A DNA stretch of 64,000 nucleotides from Mucilaginibacter sp. PAMC 26640. Lineage in GTDB: Bacteria; Bacteroidota; Bacteroidia; Sphingobacteriales; Sphingobacteriaceae. Below are positions 26,332 to 36,814 of the stretch, piece by piece; position 1 is the stretch's first letter, and every line of letters starts with the position of its first letter. The position numbers were made by a program, and so were the translations under genes. The stretch spans positions 1,488,001-1,552,000 of the forward strand of contig CP014773.1 of the NCBI GenBank assembly GCA_001596135.1. The letters are read 5' to 3'. Under the pieces are notes generated by a model. That model ran no database searches. It was not told where the DNA came from and saw only the letters and a program-made list of their open reading frames with translations.

Positions 26332-28239
26332 TTACTGTCCCGCTCTTTTGTTTAGCTCGGCTACGGGCATGGTCACCATTCTGCCGATAGGTTGTTTGCG
26401 TTTGTAGGTTATTACCCTAAACTGCGTAGCATCAATCGGTACATTTAAAGTGCCGGCATACTTAGGATAGAATCTATCGGGGTAAGAGTTGTCGAAACTG
26501 TAATAGATATCTAATCCAGGTACTTCTGTTTCCAGGCTTACGCTTAAAGATTTGTCGGCGTTGCGCTTGGCAGTGAAAATTGGGTCGTAAACACTTGGTG
26601 CATACTTGGTTTCCGCCTCGTCAAAGCGTTTAAAATGTTTTTCGACCTTGGGGAAGAAAGTTGCAAAATTCTTTTTTTCCTTTGGTGACCACACAGATTC
26701 TGCCACTGCAAGGCCGCGCGGCCAGGTCATGTATTCTGCCTGGCGCAAATTGTAAACCTGTTCGGTCCATAAGTTTGCCTGCCCGCCTTTGATGTATTTA
26801 GCATCGGCACCATCTGGTACGGGTTCAAACTCATAGGTCTTATTCAGGCGAAGTGTTGCATAAACCACCGGTTCCATGATCTTGTCGCTTTGCATATAAT
26901 CAAGGTACACAAAGGTTGTTGGGCTCATTACTACATCATGCCGCTGTTTGGTTGCTTCAATGCCCCCCTGTGTTCCGCGCCAGCTCATCAGCGCAGCATT
27001 AGGGCCAATGCCGCCTTCAAGGATCTCATCCCAGCCCATAAATTTTTTACCCTTGCTTTCTACAATTTTTTCCAGGCGCTTTTCAAAATAGCTTTGTACC
27101 TGCTCCATCGTAGTTAGCTTTTCTTTAGCCATCAAAGCTTTTACCTGGTCGCTTTGCTCCCAAAAGTTTTTAGCACACTCATCGCCCCCCATGTGGATGT
27201 ACTGAAACGGAAAGAGTTGAGCAACCTCCGTTAATACTTTATCCAAAAACTCGTAGGTATATTCGCCTGCCGGGTTCAACGTGTTATCAACCAAGGCCGG
27301 GTGTCCTGGTTTAGACCAATCCATGATCTTTTCGCCGGATCGTACCACATATTTGTCAGCACCCGGTGTGGCAGAAAGTTGCGGGTAAGCAGCAACTGCT
27401 GCAAGGCTATGACCGGGCACGTCAACTTCGGGCATAATGTTTACAAACCGGTCCTGGCCGTATTTCACCAGCTCGCGTATATCATCCTGCGTGTAAAAAC
27501 CGCCGTAAGTACGCGGTTCTCCCGGTAGTGGGGGAATAAAATCACCAAATGATCCTTCTCTTTTAACGTTAAAAGCACCAACACTGGTTAAGCGCGGCAG
27601 GCTTTTTATCTCAATCCGCCAGCCCTCGTCATCGGTTAAATGCAGGTGCAGCAGGTTAAACTTATATTTAACCATGTCATCAATGTAACGCATAACCTCT
27701 TTTTTAGTAAAAAAGTGGCGGGATACATCAAACATTAATCCTCTCCACGCAAAGCGGGGATAATCATAAATATCAACAACAGGAACGGTCCATTGAACAT
27801 TTTTGGATATTACGCTACCTTCAATTTCTTTAGGTAGTAGTTGCAGCAACGTTTGCACACCATAGTATAGCCCGGCCGGTTCGTTGGCGCTTATGGTAAT
27901 TCCTTTTGGTTTTACTGATAAAAAATACCCTTCCTTGCCCAATACCGCATCCTGTTTTTTATTGATGATGAGTTTTAAGGCTGCAGTTGCAGCACTTGTG
28001 CGGATAACTGTCATTTTCCCGGTTGCAGTTGAGATTTTGCTCCGCAGCAGGTTTAAAACAGGTGTCATCTCAGGCTGCGATTCCGCCTGCACAACAACGG
28101 CACCCGGTAAGGTAAATACACCGGTATGTTTGGTGATTTTTACAGGTTCCGGAATAATGGCAATGTCGGGTGCTGTTTGCTGGGCATAACCTAACGCACT
28201 AACAAGGCACGAGCATACCAATAAGGATAATTTTTTCAT
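26332..28239 (-). CDS. Exported beta-N-acetylhexosaminidase, GH20
   Basis: From ATG 28239 the protein has 635 residues; the longer frame adds 13 residues ahead of a clear signal peptide (cleavage near GYAQQ), so I prefer the shorter. Domain order: GH20b (about 25-155), GH20 catalytic barrel (about 158-510) with the acid/base pair Asp353-Glu354 in HMGGDE, and a C-terminal region with a Fn3/chitobiase-like fold. It removes terminal GlcNAc or GalNAc from chitin fragments or host/fungal glycans in the periplasm. It stands alone and is divergent from an oxidoreductase gene, which may share its regulation. Confidence 0.93.
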   Translation of the reverse strand: MKKLSLLVCSCLVSALGYAQQTAPDIAIIPEPVKITKHTGVFTLPGAVVVQAESQPEMTPVLNLLRSKISTATGKMTVIRTSAATAALKLIINKKQDAVLGKEGYFLSVKPKGITISANEPAGLYYGVQTLLQLLPKEIEGSVISKNVQWTVPVVDIYDYPRFAWRGLMFDVSRHFFTKKEVMRYIDDMVKYKFNLLHLHLTDDEGWRIEIKSLPRLTSVGAFNVKREGSFGDFIPPLPGEPRTYGGFYTQDDIRELVKYGQDRFVNIMPEVDVPGHSLAAVAAYPQLSATPGADKYVVRSGEKIMDWSKPGHPALVDNTLNPAGEYTYEFLDKVLTEVAQLFPFQYIHMGGDECAKNFWEQSDQVKALMAKEKLTTMEQVQSYFEKRLEKIVESKGKKFMGWDEILEGGIGPNAALMSWRGTQGGIEATKQRHDVVMSPTTFVYLDYMQSDKIMEPVVYATLRLNKTYEFEPVPDGADAKYIKGGQANLWTEQVYNLRQAEYMTWPRGLAVAESVWSPKEKKNFATFFPKVEKHFKRFDEAETKYAPSVYDPIFTAKRNADKSLSVSLETEVPGLDIYYSFDNSYPDRFYPKYAGTLNVPIDATQFRVITYKRKQPIGRMVTMPVAELNKRAGQ

Positions 28240-28456
28240 AAATAATTTTCGGTTTAAAAGAGGGATACCAATGTGCAATTTATAACTTTTTAAATAAAAT
28301 TAATAAGTTAAAGTGAGCTTTATTTAAAGGATCAAAAGGCCTATAAATTAACTGATATACAAAGATTTGAACTATTTTTTTATTAGATTGCCTCCTGTAA
28401 ATCTCACAATTGCGCCTGCAATTTTATAACCAATTATTAAACTTAATTAATTTCCA

Positions 28457-29851
28457 ATGTCAACAGATCGCAGAAAATTTCTCAAACACCTGGGTACTTC
28501 AATGCTCCTTACGTCGGCTTCGCTCACCAGCCTTGCAGCCAAAGAAGAGAATGAGGTACGCTTGCTAAGGGCCGAAAAGCGGATTATGCCAAACGATAAG
28601 ATCCGTATAGCGACCATAGGTATGGGCATTATGGGTTTCAATGATACCAATTCGGCGCTATCGGTGCCGGGTGTAGAGCTGGTTGGGGTTTGCGATTTGT
28701 ATAAAGGCAGGCTCGCCCGTGCCAAAGAAGTATACGGAGCGAACATTGTCACAAGCATGGATTACCGGGAACTGCTGGAACGTAAAGATATCGATGCAGT
28801 AATAATTGCGACCAGCGATAACTGGCACAGCCAAATAGCCATTGATGCCATGCTAAAAGGCAAGGCAGTTTACAGTGAAAAACCAATGGTACACCAGATA
28901 AGCCAGGGCCTGGCCGAAATAAAAACCCAGCAGGATACAAAAATGATATTCCAGGTGGGCAGTCAGCGGGTAAGCAGCATCGCTTATAAAAAAGCAAAAG
29001 AGATGTACGAGGCCGGAGAGATAGGCAAGATCAATTCCATTGAAGCCTCCTTTAACCGCCAGGACGCGCTCGGTGCATGGCAGTATACCATACCGTTGGA
29101 TCAATCGGTACAAAGTGTAGACTGGGCTAAATTTCAGGCTAATGCCAAATCAAAGTATGATTACGACCCTAAACGTTTCTTTCGGTGGAGAAACTACCGG
29201 GAGTATGGGACTGGTGTGGCCGGCGACCTTTTTGTGCACCTGCTGAGCGGGATCCATTTTATAACCGGTTCAAAGGGCCCTGAAAGGATCTATTCCATTG
29301 GAGACCTGGCGTACTGGAAAGACGGCAGAAACGTGCCGGATGTGATGAGTGCCGTTGTGCATTACGGCGACACCAAAGAACACCCGGCTTTCCAGGTTAC
29401 TTTAAGGGTGAACTTTATCAGCGGTGAGGGCGACCGCACCACCACAAAAATTGTAGGGTCGGAAGGAGTGATGGATCTTGGCGGCGAGGGCGATAGCTTT
29501 AGTATCCATAAAAATAAAATGGCAGAGGCGCCTGGTATCGGCGGATGGGATTCTTTATTTACCTATACAGAGGCTCAGCAAAAAGCACTGCTGGAGGATT
29601 ACGATAAGAAGTACACCGAAGCACAAAAGGTAAGACCAAAATTTCAGGATATCACCTACCGGGCACCGGAGGGCTACAGCGCTTCCAAAGATCACTTTGC
29701 TAATTTTATGGATTCGGTGAGGCATGGTACACCTGTGGTAGAAGATGTTGTGTTTGGGTTTAGAGCAGCAGCGCCATGTTTAGCCTGTAACGATAGCTAT
29801 TTTGAGAACAAAGTTATCCGATGGGACGCTGAAAACATGAAAGTAGTGTAA
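28457..29851 (+). CDS. Tat-exported Gfo/Idh/MocA-family oxidoreductase
   Basis: The 464-residue protein begins with a twin-arginine signal (D-R-R-K-F-L-K, about residues 4-10), so it is folded with its cofactor and then exported. An NAD(P)-binding Rossmann domain follows (IATIGMGIMG near 50) with the family's EKPM motif (SEKPMVHQ near 140). A C-terminal alpha/beta domain includes GGDLFVHLLSG-like text (GVAGDLFVHLL). Exported members act on sugars or glycosides, some as NAD-dependent glycosidases. It lies divergent from the GH20 gene, so a joint role in amino-sugar breakdown is possible but not shown. Confidence 0.9.
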   Translation: MSTDRRKFLKHLGTSMLLTSASLTSLAAKEENEVRLLRAEKRIMPNDKIRIATIGMGIMGFNDTNSALSVPGVELVGVCDLYKGRLARAKEVYGANIVTSMDYRELLERKDIDAVIIATSDNWHSQIAIDAMLKGKAVYSEKPMVHQISQGLAEIKTQQDTKMIFQVGSQRVSSIAYKKAKEMYEAGEIGKINSIEASFNRQDALGAWQYTIPLDQSVQSVDWAKFQANAKSKYDYDPKRFFRWRNYREYGTGVAGDLFVHLLSGIHFITGSKGPERIYSIGDLAYWKDGRNVPDVMSAVVHYGDTKEHPAFQVTLRVNFISGEGDRTTTKIVGSEGVMDLGGEGDSFSIHKNKMAEAPGIGGWDSLFTYTEAQQKALLEDYDKKYTEAQKVRPKFQDITYRAPEGYSASKDHFANFMDSVRHGTPVVEDVVFGFRAAAPCLACNDSYFENKVIRWDAENMKVV

Positions 29852-30017
29852 ATGTATTAGGTTGAGTTATGTTACCCTTTCTGAACTGCAGAATCGGGAG
29901 ATAAACAATTCGGCAATCACAAATCCTCCGCAAAGATAACAAGGAGGGGGGGTAGGAAGATGTGTATAGAAAGCGCCACTAGACTTTTGTGGCCCAAAGT
30001 GTACTTTCATGCAAAGC

Positions 30018-30055
30018 AAAATGCCTCTCTGTTATTAAACAAAGAGGCATTTTTA
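30018..30055. terminator. Bidirectional terminator
   Basis: An 11-bp perfect stem (30018-30028 with 30043-30053) with a 14-base loop. It lies between the convergent oxidoreductase and pfkA genes; T runs follow on both strands. Confidence 0.8.
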
Positions 30056-30115
30056 GTTTGCGGCAGAATTTTAATTTATAACAGGCGATATAAATTACAA
30101 TATTGAGCATTGGAA

Positions 30116-31093
30116 CTATATCGATAAAATCTCTACTATCTTAAGGAAATTGGCGTTGATCTCTACATGATGTTTGCAGGCATGCTCAAACGGTGTGTAA
30201 GAGATCTCGTTGTGTACAATACCGATCATTTCGTTTCTGTGCCCGTCGCGGAGGGCCTCTACGGCAGCAACGCCAATTCGGCTAGCTAATACCCTATCCA
30301 TACAGGTAGGTTTACCACCACGCTGAATGTGCCCTAATATCGAAACACGGGTATCGTAATTCGGGAATTTTTCTTTCACCTGGCGGCCAATATCAAATGC
30401 ACCTCCGGGTTCTTCACCCTCGGCAACAATAACTATCTTGGAAGATTTATCTTTACGGCCATGTTCCAAACGGTCCATCAGCGCATTAATGTCTCTTTTC
30501 GTTTCGGGGATAATAATCGCTTCCGCGCCAGATGCAATGCCGGTACGCAAAGCAATCAACCCGTTGTCGCGGCCCATTACTTCTACTATAAATACCCGGT
30601 CATGAGATTCTGCCGTATCGCGAATCTTGTCAACGGCATCTATCACCGTATTGATAGCGGTATCGTAACCGATTGTAAAATCAGTCCCGTAAAGGTCATT
30701 ATCTATAGTGCCGGGTAAGCCTACAACAGGCATGTCATATTCGGTACCAAAAATGCGTGCACCGGTAAAGGTTCCATCGCCACCAATAGCAACTAATCCT
30801 TCAATGCCCTGGCGCATTAATTGGTCGTAAGCAAGGCGTCGGCCTTCGGTAGTTTTAAATTGTTCGCTACGCGCGGTTTTTAAAACAGTACCACCTCGCT
30901 GAATGATATTTGCGACGGATTTCCCGTCCATCGGAAAAAATTCACCATTGATCATCCCTTCGTAACCACGACGGATGCCAATCACTTCTATATTGTAGTA
31001 TTTTGCTGAGCGGACAACCGCGCGGATTGCGGCATTCATTCCCGGCGCATCACCGCCCGAAGTAAAGAGTCCTATTGTTTTGATCTGCGTCAT
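30116..31093 (-). CDS. pfkA: ATP-dependent 6-phosphofructokinase
   Basis: The 325-residue protein has the usual length of bacterial PfkA. Visible blocks are GGDAPGMNA (ATP site), GGDGTFTGA, the catalytic TIDND segment (PGTIDNDLYGTD) and the fructose-6-phosphate site EVMGRDNG. The Gly after GGDGT, not Asp, supports ATP rather than pyrophosphate as donor. It commits fructose-6-phosphate to glycolysis in the cytoplasm. It has its own 168-base upstream gap and is followed by a terminator, so it is a single-gene unit. Confidence 0.96.
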   Translation of the reverse strand: MTQIKTIGLFTSGGDAPGMNAAIRAVVRSAKYYNIEVIGIRRGYEGMINGEFFPMDGKSVANIIQRGGTVLKTARSEQFKTTEGRRLAYDQLMRQGIEGLVAIGGDGTFTGARIFGTEYDMPVVGLPGTIDNDLYGTDFTIGYDTAINTVIDAVDKIRDTAESHDRVFIVEVMGRDNGLIALRTGIASGAEAIIIPETKRDINALMDRLEHGRKDKSSKIVIVAEGEEPGGAFDIGRQVKEKFPNYDTRVSILGHIQRGGKPTCMDRVLASRIGVAAVEALRDGHRNEMIGIVHNEISYTPFEHACKHHVEINANFLKIVEILSI

Positions 31094-31261
31094 ATAATCA
31101 GGGAACGCTAAAAGCTGTAAACTAATGTAAGTTTTGTACTTGGTTAACGATACACATAAATTGCTGTATATACCGCCTTAAAAGTTCGGCGAAGTTAAGC
31201 TTTTTTGCCAATTGTGGCTCTTATAAATCGTGAAGCCTGTTGAATGAACAAAATTGTTTGC

Positions 31262-32980
31262 CTATTTGCCTGCTTTGTAAGCGGCCAGTCCGCTATCCAG
31301 GAACTTGATGTAGTTAGCTACATTATAGTTGGCACCCTGCGGCGGTACAAGCACGTTGCCATTGCTATCCATTATAACATAATTAGGCTGCGAATTTGAA
31401 TTGAATTTATCTGCCTCCATGTCGCTCCATTTTGCGCCAATGGTTGTAATTTTTCTGCCGCTGAATTTCGAAACATAAAAATCTTTAGGGTCCAGATCTG
31501 CTTTATCGTCCACAACCAGTTGCAACATTACAAAATCATCGCGTAAGCGAGTGAATACTTCGGCGTTTGTCCAAACATCTGCCTCCATTTGGCGGCAGTT
31601 CACACAATTGAAACCCGTAAAATCTATAAGGATAGGCTTATGCAGTTCTTTCGAAACCTGCAGGGCCTGGTCGTAATCATACCATGCATCCAACCCACGT
31701 GTTTTAATCCGGTCGTAATTACCGGCGTATTTTTTGGTTTTGATACTGGTTTGTTGTTGAACAGCTGCGGGTGCAGCCGCGCCACCACCTGGTATAGCCG
31801 ATAAGTTAAAGTCTTGCGTTGCCTCCGGCGGCAAAAATGCGCTGATAGATTTTAACGGAGCACCCCATAGTCCGGGTACCATATATATTACAAAGGCAAA
31901 CACGCCCAGCGATAAAAATAAACGTGGAATACTTAAGTAAGGTACATCGCTATCATGCGAAAACTTGATCTTACCTAAAAGGTAAAGCCCCAGCATTAAA
32001 CCAATAGCGATCCATAAGGATAAAAAGATCTCCCTGTCAAACCAGTTCCAATGATAAGCCAGGTCTACATTGGACAGGAATTTAAGTGCAAATGCGAGTT
32101 CCAGGAAACCCAGAACCACCTTAACGCTATTAAGCCATCCGCCGGATTTTGGCAGGCTTTTAAGCATCGATGGAAACATGGCAAAAATGGTGAAAGGGAG
32201 GGCAAGCGCAAGAGAAAAACCAAACATACCCATTGCCGGGGCCAGGCGTTCGCCCTTGGATGCCGCGTCCACCAGTAGTGTGCCTATGATAGGCCCTGTA
32301 CATGAAAATGACACCACAACCAATGTTGCCGCCATAAAGAAGATCCCGGCCATGCCACCCTTATCAGAATTTTGATCTAGCTTATTTGCCAGCGAGCTGG
32401 GAAGTGTAATTTCGAAAGCGCCAAGAAATGATATCCCGAAAACGATCAATAACAGGAAGAAAAATATGTTAAATATGCCATTGGTTGCCAGCGCGTTTAA
32501 TGCATCGGAACCGAAAGCAAGTGTGATAATTATACCTAATGCAACATAAATTACAATAATAGAAAGGCCATATATCGCCGAATTCATAATACCCTTGGCC
32601 TTACTGCCGGCTTTCTTGGTGAAGAAGCTTACGGTTAGCGGTAACAAAGGGTAAATACAAGGAAGGATAACTGCAGTGAGCCCTCCTAAAAAGCCTTCTA
32701 AAAAAATCTGCCAGATAGTTTTAGGGATAGAGAGCTGCTTGGTTTTTGCCGTTTGCGTATCTGCCTGTTTTTTAACTTTAACAACTTCCGCATCCGCTTT
32801 CTTCTTAGCTATCAGTTTTTCGGTATTACTTGGTGCATCAGTAAACTCAACATCGCCTGCAGCTGTATCGGCTTTTTGAATAGCCTTTACCGTTTGTGGC
32901 ATAAAAGCCAGCACAGCAATAATAGTAACTAATAAAAAGAGCGATTTCCGCAGCATGCCACGGGTAGTAAGTAATTTCAT
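31262..32980 (-). CDS. dsbD: Thiol:disulfide interchange protein DsbD (transmembrane and thioredoxin parts)
   Basis: The 572-residue protein has an N-terminal signal/anchor (about 10-31), a charged linker and then eight membrane spans of the CcdA/DsbD type (about 87-365). A C-terminal periplasmic thioredoxin domain has C459-V-N-C462 in FNCVNCRQME. It moves electrons from cytoplasmic thioredoxin to periplasmic substrates such as cytochrome c assembly factors, which fits the c-type cytochromes at 2-6 kb. The N-terminal DsbD-alpha domain found in E. coli DsbD is missing here and is encoded by the gene directly upstream. Confidence 0.92.
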   Translation of the reverse strand: MKLLTTRGMLRKSLFLLVTIIAVLAFMPQTVKAIQKADTAAGDVEFTDAPSNTEKLIAKKKADAEVVKVKKQADTQTAKTKQLSIPKTIWQIFLEGFLGGLTAVILPCIYPLLPLTVSFFTKKAGSKAKGIMNSAIYGLSIIVIYVALGIIITLAFGSDALNALATNGIFNIFFFLLLIVFGISFLGAFEITLPSSLANKLDQNSDKGGMAGIFFMAATLVVVSFSCTGPIIGTLLVDAASKGERLAPAMGMFGFSLALALPFTIFAMFPSMLKSLPKSGGWLNSVKVVLGFLELAFALKFLSNVDLAYHWNWFDREIFLSLWIAIGLMLGLYLLGKIKFSHDSDVPYLSIPRLFLSLGVFAFVIYMVPGLWGAPLKSISAFLPPEATQDFNLSAIPGGGAAAPAAVQQQTSIKTKKYAGNYDRIKTRGLDAWYDYDQALQVSKELHKPILIDFTGFNCVNCRQMEADVWTNAEVFTRLRDDFVMLQLVVDDKADLDPKDFYVSKFSGRKITTIGAKWSDMEADKFNSNSQPNYVIMDSNGNVLVPPQGANYNVANYIKFLDSGLAAYKAGK

Positions 32981-32991
32981 GAAAGTGGCTA

Positions 32992-33447
32992 TTATTTACC
33001 TAAAGGGATAGAAAATTCAACCTCATCTGGTGGCAGGCATTTAACATTATTACAAGTCATGAACTCTAACTTGCCGTTTACTGCACTGGCTTTAGCCGAT
33101 TTTAATTTGATTTTTTGAGTAAACATAACCGTGTTCTCAAAATAGCTTACGTTCATTTTAAAAGCATCTTCATACTTGGTTACCGGCGTAGGCTCTGTTG
33201 CTTTGCCAACTATCGCATAAAGTTTCGATGGCGTGAAAGTAAAAGATGTTTTGATCGGCCCGCCTTCTTTAACGTTTTGCGAATAAATATGCCAGCCTTT
33301 ATCTATAGTAGCCTTGAAATAAACTACCGCTTCTGTTGCATTCACTTTTTTAGAGGCATACGCCCATTTCACATGCGATTCGATTTGTGCGCTTGCACTA
33401 AGTGATATCGCTAAAGCAGCTACTGCTAAAAATAATTTCTTCATCAT
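32992..33447 (-). CDS. Separate DsbD-alpha (cytochrome-c-biogenesis corrector) domain protein
   Basis: A 151-residue exported protein with a signal peptide ending near SASAQ. The Ig-like DsbD-alpha fold is indicated by ATIDKGWHIYSQNVKEGGPIKT and the conserved Cys pair MTCNNVKCLPP near residue 133-138. It should receive electrons from the membrane part of DsbD, encoded 11 bases downstream, and reduce periplasmic partners. Its start overlaps the end of birA by four bases. The domain split into two genes is common in Bacteroidota. Confidence 0.88.
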   Translation of the reverse strand: MMKKLFLAVAALAISLSASAQIESHVKWAYASKKVNATEAVVYFKATIDKGWHIYSQNVKEGGPIKTSFTFTPSKLYAIVGKATEPTPVTKYEDAFKMNVSYFENTVMFTQKIKLKSAKASAVNGKLEFMTCNNVKCLPPDEVEFSIPLGK

Positions 33448-34217
33448 TTATCTGTTAAAAATTCTATTCCTTTTAGGTTATATGATTCCTCAATGTCATT
33501 ATGCTGTACAATCAGCATCCCGGTCTCAGAAACATTTTTAATTGTCCCGGTAAAAACTACATTATTCGACCGGAATTCTTTCGCTTCGTTTAACCGGTAA
33601 AGCCGGCTTAAATAGCTATTTCTTATCAGCTCCGTTTGGCCTCCTTTTAATTTGAGGTACCAGCCCTCAACATGGGTGCTAATTTCGAATAATATATCTT
33701 TTAAATCATAATCCCTTTGTAATATCTGCTTAACAGAAATCGCACTTCCGGCGGTTTCCGGATAGTTGTCCTGGTTAATGTTAATGCCAATGCCAATTAC
33801 CGAATTGCGGATTTGTCCTCCTTGTATCATATTTTCTATTAACATGCCACCAAGTTTCCGGTCTTTGTAGTAAATATCATTAGGCCATTTGATTTTAAGC
33901 GCTTCGCCCAGCAGCGGCGCTAAAGCATCATAAACCCCTAAACTAACGGCTCTTGTGAGATCGAATTGTAAAGGTGGCGCAATAAAGGAGGGCTTAAGTA
34001 ACAGGCTGAATGTTAAATTTTTGCCTGGTTCGGCATGCCATGTGTTTTGGTGCTGCCCGCGGCCTGCAAATTGGGCTTCTGCCATAATGACCGTTCCTTC
34101 AGGTACTGGCTTGGAATTTGACAATAGGTTCTTGAGGAAATTGTTGGTAGAGTCAACTTCTTTTAGTGTCACTAAATTTTGTCCAACAAATAATCCTGAA
34201 TTTATGTTATTTTGCAA
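33444..34217 (-). CDS. birA: Biotin-[acetyl-CoA-carboxylase] ligase
   Basis: The 257-residue protein uses a TTG start at 34217; the sequence after it (SGLFVGQNLVTLKEVDSTN) matches the normal N-terminus. Motifs: GRGQHQNTW (biotinoyl-AMP loop, usual GRGR), KWPNDIYY and KLGGMLIE. There is no N-terminal helix-turn-helix, so it is a group I ligase without the repressor role. A short C-terminal SH3-like domain follows. It biotinylates the carboxylase carrier protein. It overlaps the DsbD-alpha gene by four bases, so thiol chemistry and biotin ligase share an mRNA. Confidence 0.93.
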   Translation of the reverse strand: MQNNINSGLFVGQNLVTLKEVDSTNNFLKNLLSNSKPVPEGTVIMAEAQFAGRGQHQNTWHAEPGKNLTFSLLLKPSFIAPPLQFDLTRAVSLGVYDALAPLLGEALKIKWPNDIYYKDRKLGGMLIENMIQGGQIRNSVIGIGININQDNYPETAGSAISVKQILQRDYDLKDILFEISTHVEGWYLKLKGGQTELIRNSYLSRLYRLNEAKEFRSNNVVFTGTIKNVSETGMLIVQHNDIEESYNLKGIEFLTDK

Positions 34218-34246
34218 CGTATAATATTTTATAAACCAAAATCGTT

Positions 34247-34254
34247 CAAAACTA
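34247..34254 (-). promoter_or_regulatory. Possible -7 element of the birA-dsbD operon
   Basis: On the minus strand it reads TAGTTTTG (TAnnTTTG), 30 bases before the TTG start of birA. No TTG is seen at the -33 distance. It lies in the 47-base divergent gap shared with rsfS. Confidence 0.4.
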
Positions 34255-34264
34255 ATTCTTTTTG

Positions 34265-34639
34265 ATGGTAAAAAGTAAAGTGATAAATGAATCCACCTAT
34301 ATCTCCGAATTGGCCATACACGGCATGCAGGAGAAAAAGGGTAATGAACTCGTAAGGCTAGACCTTCGTAATATCAAAAGTTCGGTTGCAGACTATTTTG
34401 TAATCTGCCACGCCGATTCTGCCACACAGGTAAAAGCAATTGCAAACAGTGTTGAGGAAGAAATTTACAAAGCTATGCAGCAAGACCCATGGAGAAAAGA
34501 GGGACTTGAGTATGGCGAATGGATACTGCTGGATTATGTTGATGTAGTTATACATATTTTCAGAACTGATAAACGGGAGTTTTATGGTGTTGAAGATCTT
34601 TGGGGCGATGCTGAAATTAAAAGCTATAAAAGCGCTTAA
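34265..34639 (+). CDS. rsfS: Ribosomal silencing factor RsfS
   Basis: A 124-residue protein from ATG 34265 (a TTG three bases upstream adds one residue). It has the whole Iojap/RsfS domain: DLRNIKSSVADYFVICHA and the closing WILLDYVDVVIHIF. RsfS binds ribosomal protein uL14 and keeps 50S subunits from joining 30S when nutrients are short. It is followed after 54 bases by ftsH, an order often seen in Bacteroidota. Confidence 0.94.
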   Translation: MVKSKVINESTYISELAIHGMQEKKGNELVRLDLRNIKSSVADYFVICHADSATQVKAIANSVEEEIYKAMQQDPWRKEGLEYGEWILLDYVDVVIHIFRTDKREFYGVEDLWGDAEIKSYKSA

Positions 34640-34693
34640 TTATTTGAAAACATAAAGGCCCTTTAAATTATTGATAGATTGAGCTGAGATAAA

Positions 34694-36799
34694 ATGGAGA
34701 TTAAAGATAAAAAGGCCGATGGCCAGAAACCGTTAAGAAAGATCCCTAATAAAAAGATAACGCCCAAACCACCTAAGTTTAACCTGATGTGGCTTTATGC
34801 CATTGCAATTATTGGTTTGCTGGTTGTTCCTACTTTTATTGGCGGTAATACCGGGAAGCTGATAGACTTTCAGCGTTTTAGTACAGACATGCTTAAAAAG
34901 CGCGATGTAGCCAAAGTTGTTGCTTACAAAAATGGTGATTTAGTGGTCGCTGAGGTTTACATTAAAAAAGATAGCTTAAGCAAGCCAGAGTACAATGATG
35001 CCAACAAAAACCAGCGCGGTTTAAGCATGGCAGCAGATGGCCCGCAATATTATTTTACTGATGCTTCGTACGAAAGCCTTAAGCAATCTATCAGCGGTGC
35101 TGAAAAAGACTTGAGCGATGCTGCAAAAACGCCGATACTCTATGAGCAGGGTAAAGAAAACCTGCTGAGCAATTGGTTGGTACAGTGTATTATTATGGCT
35201 GTATTGTTGGTTGGGGTTTGGTTGTTTATCATGCGCCGTATGGGCAGTGGTGGCGGCGGTGGCCCGGGTGGACAAATCTTTAACATAGGTAAGTCTAAAG
35301 CTACCTTATTTGATAAAGAAGCACAGGTATCGGTAACTTTTAATGATGTTGCCGGTTTGGAAGAAGCCAAGCAGGAGGTGATGGAAATTGTTGATTTCCT
35401 TAAGAATCCTAAAAAATATACTAACCTTGGTGGTAAGATACCTAAAGGCGCTTTACTGGTGGGTTCACCGGGTACAGGTAAAACCTTGTTGGCAAAAGCC
35501 GTTGCAGGCGAGGCGCAGGTGCCATTCTTCTCCCTTTCGGGTTCAGATTTTGTAGAGATGTTTGTAGGGGTTGGTGCATCACGCGTTCGTGATTTATTCC
35601 GCCAGGCTAAAGATAAGGCTCCTTGTATAATTTTTATCGATGAGATCGATGCGATTGGCCGTGCACGTGGTAAAAATAATATGATAGGCGGCAATGATGA
35701 GCGCGAAAATACCTTAAATCAGTTATTGGTTGAAATGGATGGTTTTGGTACAGATTCTGGTATTATCATTCTGGCAGCTACCAACCGCCCGGATGTACTC
35801 GATTCGGCATTAATGCGTCCGGGACGTTTCGACAGGCAGGTATCTATCGATAAGCCAGATTTAATCGGCCGTGAGCAGATCTTTAAAGTACACTTAAAGC
35901 CCATAAAATTGGCGGAAGGTGTTGATCCTAAAAAACTTTCTGCACAAACGCCTGGTTTTGCCGGTGCAGAGATTGCTAATGTTTGTAACGAGGCTGCTTT
36001 GATAGCTGCCCGTAAGAACAAGGAATCGGTGGATATGAAAGATTTTCAGGATGCTATTGATCGTGTGATTGGTGGTCTTGAAAAGAAAAATACACTTATA
36101 TCACCAGAAGAAAAAAAGGTTGTGGCTTATCACGAAGCCGGCCACGCCATTGCAGGCTGGTTCCTGGAGCATACCGATCCATTGGTGAAGGTATCCATAG
36201 TTCCGCGTGGTGTTGCTGCATTGGGTTACGCGCAGTATTTACCGAATGAAAGGTTTTTAGTTGCCAAGGAAGAACTGATAGATGACATGACACTTTCTAT
36301 GGGTGGCCGTGTGGCAGAAGATATTGTATTCGGTAAAATTACCACAGGCGCATTAAGCGATTTGGAACGTATTACCAGGTTGGCGTATGGCATGGTTAAG
36401 ATCTATGGTATGAATGATAAGGTGGGTAACCTTTCATTCTATGATCCGCAGGGCGATAATCAGTTTGTTAAACCATATTCTGATGCTACAGCAGAGTTGA
36501 TTGATGCTGAAGTACGTAATCTGATTGAGTCTGTATACGAACGAACCAAGCAACTGCTGATCAAACATCGTGAAGGACTGGAAAACGTAGCAGCAAAGCT
36601 CTTGGAAAAGGAAGTACTGTTTCAGTCTGACCTGGAGGAGATTTTGGGTAAACGACCATTTGAGCACCGTACTGCTTATGATAAATTCGTAAACGGCGAA
36701 CCGAGTCTTATCCCTGATAACAACGCTATCCCGGATAATCTGATCAATCCAGAGGTGTCACGTATAGATGGTGGGAGCGATACAGCCCCGGAAAGATAG
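34694..36799 (+). CDS. ftsH: ATP-dependent membrane zinc protease FtsH
   Basis: The 701-residue protein has two membrane spans (about 28-48 and 157-177) with a periplasmic domain between them. An AAA+ domain follows with the Walker A G257-SPGTGK-T264 and the second region of homology (FDRQVSI). The peptidase domain carries the zinc motif H480-E-A-G-H484. The Gly-rich stretch GGGGGPGG after the second span links the membrane part to the ring. It degrades misassembled membrane proteins and regulatory proteins. The N-terminus is rich in Lys, as in relatives. A strong hairpin terminator follows. Confidence 0.96.
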   Translation: MEIKDKKADGQKPLRKIPNKKITPKPPKFNLMWLYAIAIIGLLVVPTFIGGNTGKLIDFQRFSTDMLKKRDVAKVVAYKNGDLVVAEVYIKKDSLSKPEYNDANKNQRGLSMAADGPQYYFTDASYESLKQSISGAEKDLSDAAKTPILYEQGKENLLSNWLVQCIIMAVLLVGVWLFIMRRMGSGGGGGPGGQIFNIGKSKATLFDKEAQVSVTFNDVAGLEEAKQEVMEIVDFLKNPKKYTNLGGKIPKGALLVGSPGTGKTLLAKAVAGEAQVPFFSLSGSDFVEMFVGVGASRVRDLFRQAKDKAPCIIFIDEIDAIGRARGKNNMIGGNDERENTLNQLLVEMDGFGTDSGIIILAATNRPDVLDSALMRPGRFDRQVSIDKPDLIGREQIFKVHLKPIKLAEGVDPKKLSAQTPGFAGAEIANVCNEAALIAARKNKESVDMKDFQDAIDRVIGGLEKKNTLISPEEKKVVAYHEAGHAIAGWFLEHTDPLVKVSIVPRGVAALGYAQYLPNERFLVAKEELIDDMTLSMGGRVAEDIVFGKITTGALSDLERITRLAYGMVKIYGMNDKVGNLSFYDPQGDNQFVKPYSDATAELIDAEVRNLIESVYERTKQLLIKHREGLENVAAKLLEKEVLFQSDLEEILGKRPFEHRTAYDKFVNGEPSLIPDNNAIPDNLINPEVSRIDGGSDTAPER

Positions 36800-36814
36800 T
36801 TTATAGAAATCGCG

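Noticed and set aside
35140..35694. 184-codon minus-strand frame inside ftsH
   Set aside because: ftsH is certain from its Walker, SRH and HEAGH motifs; the opposite frame has no motif.
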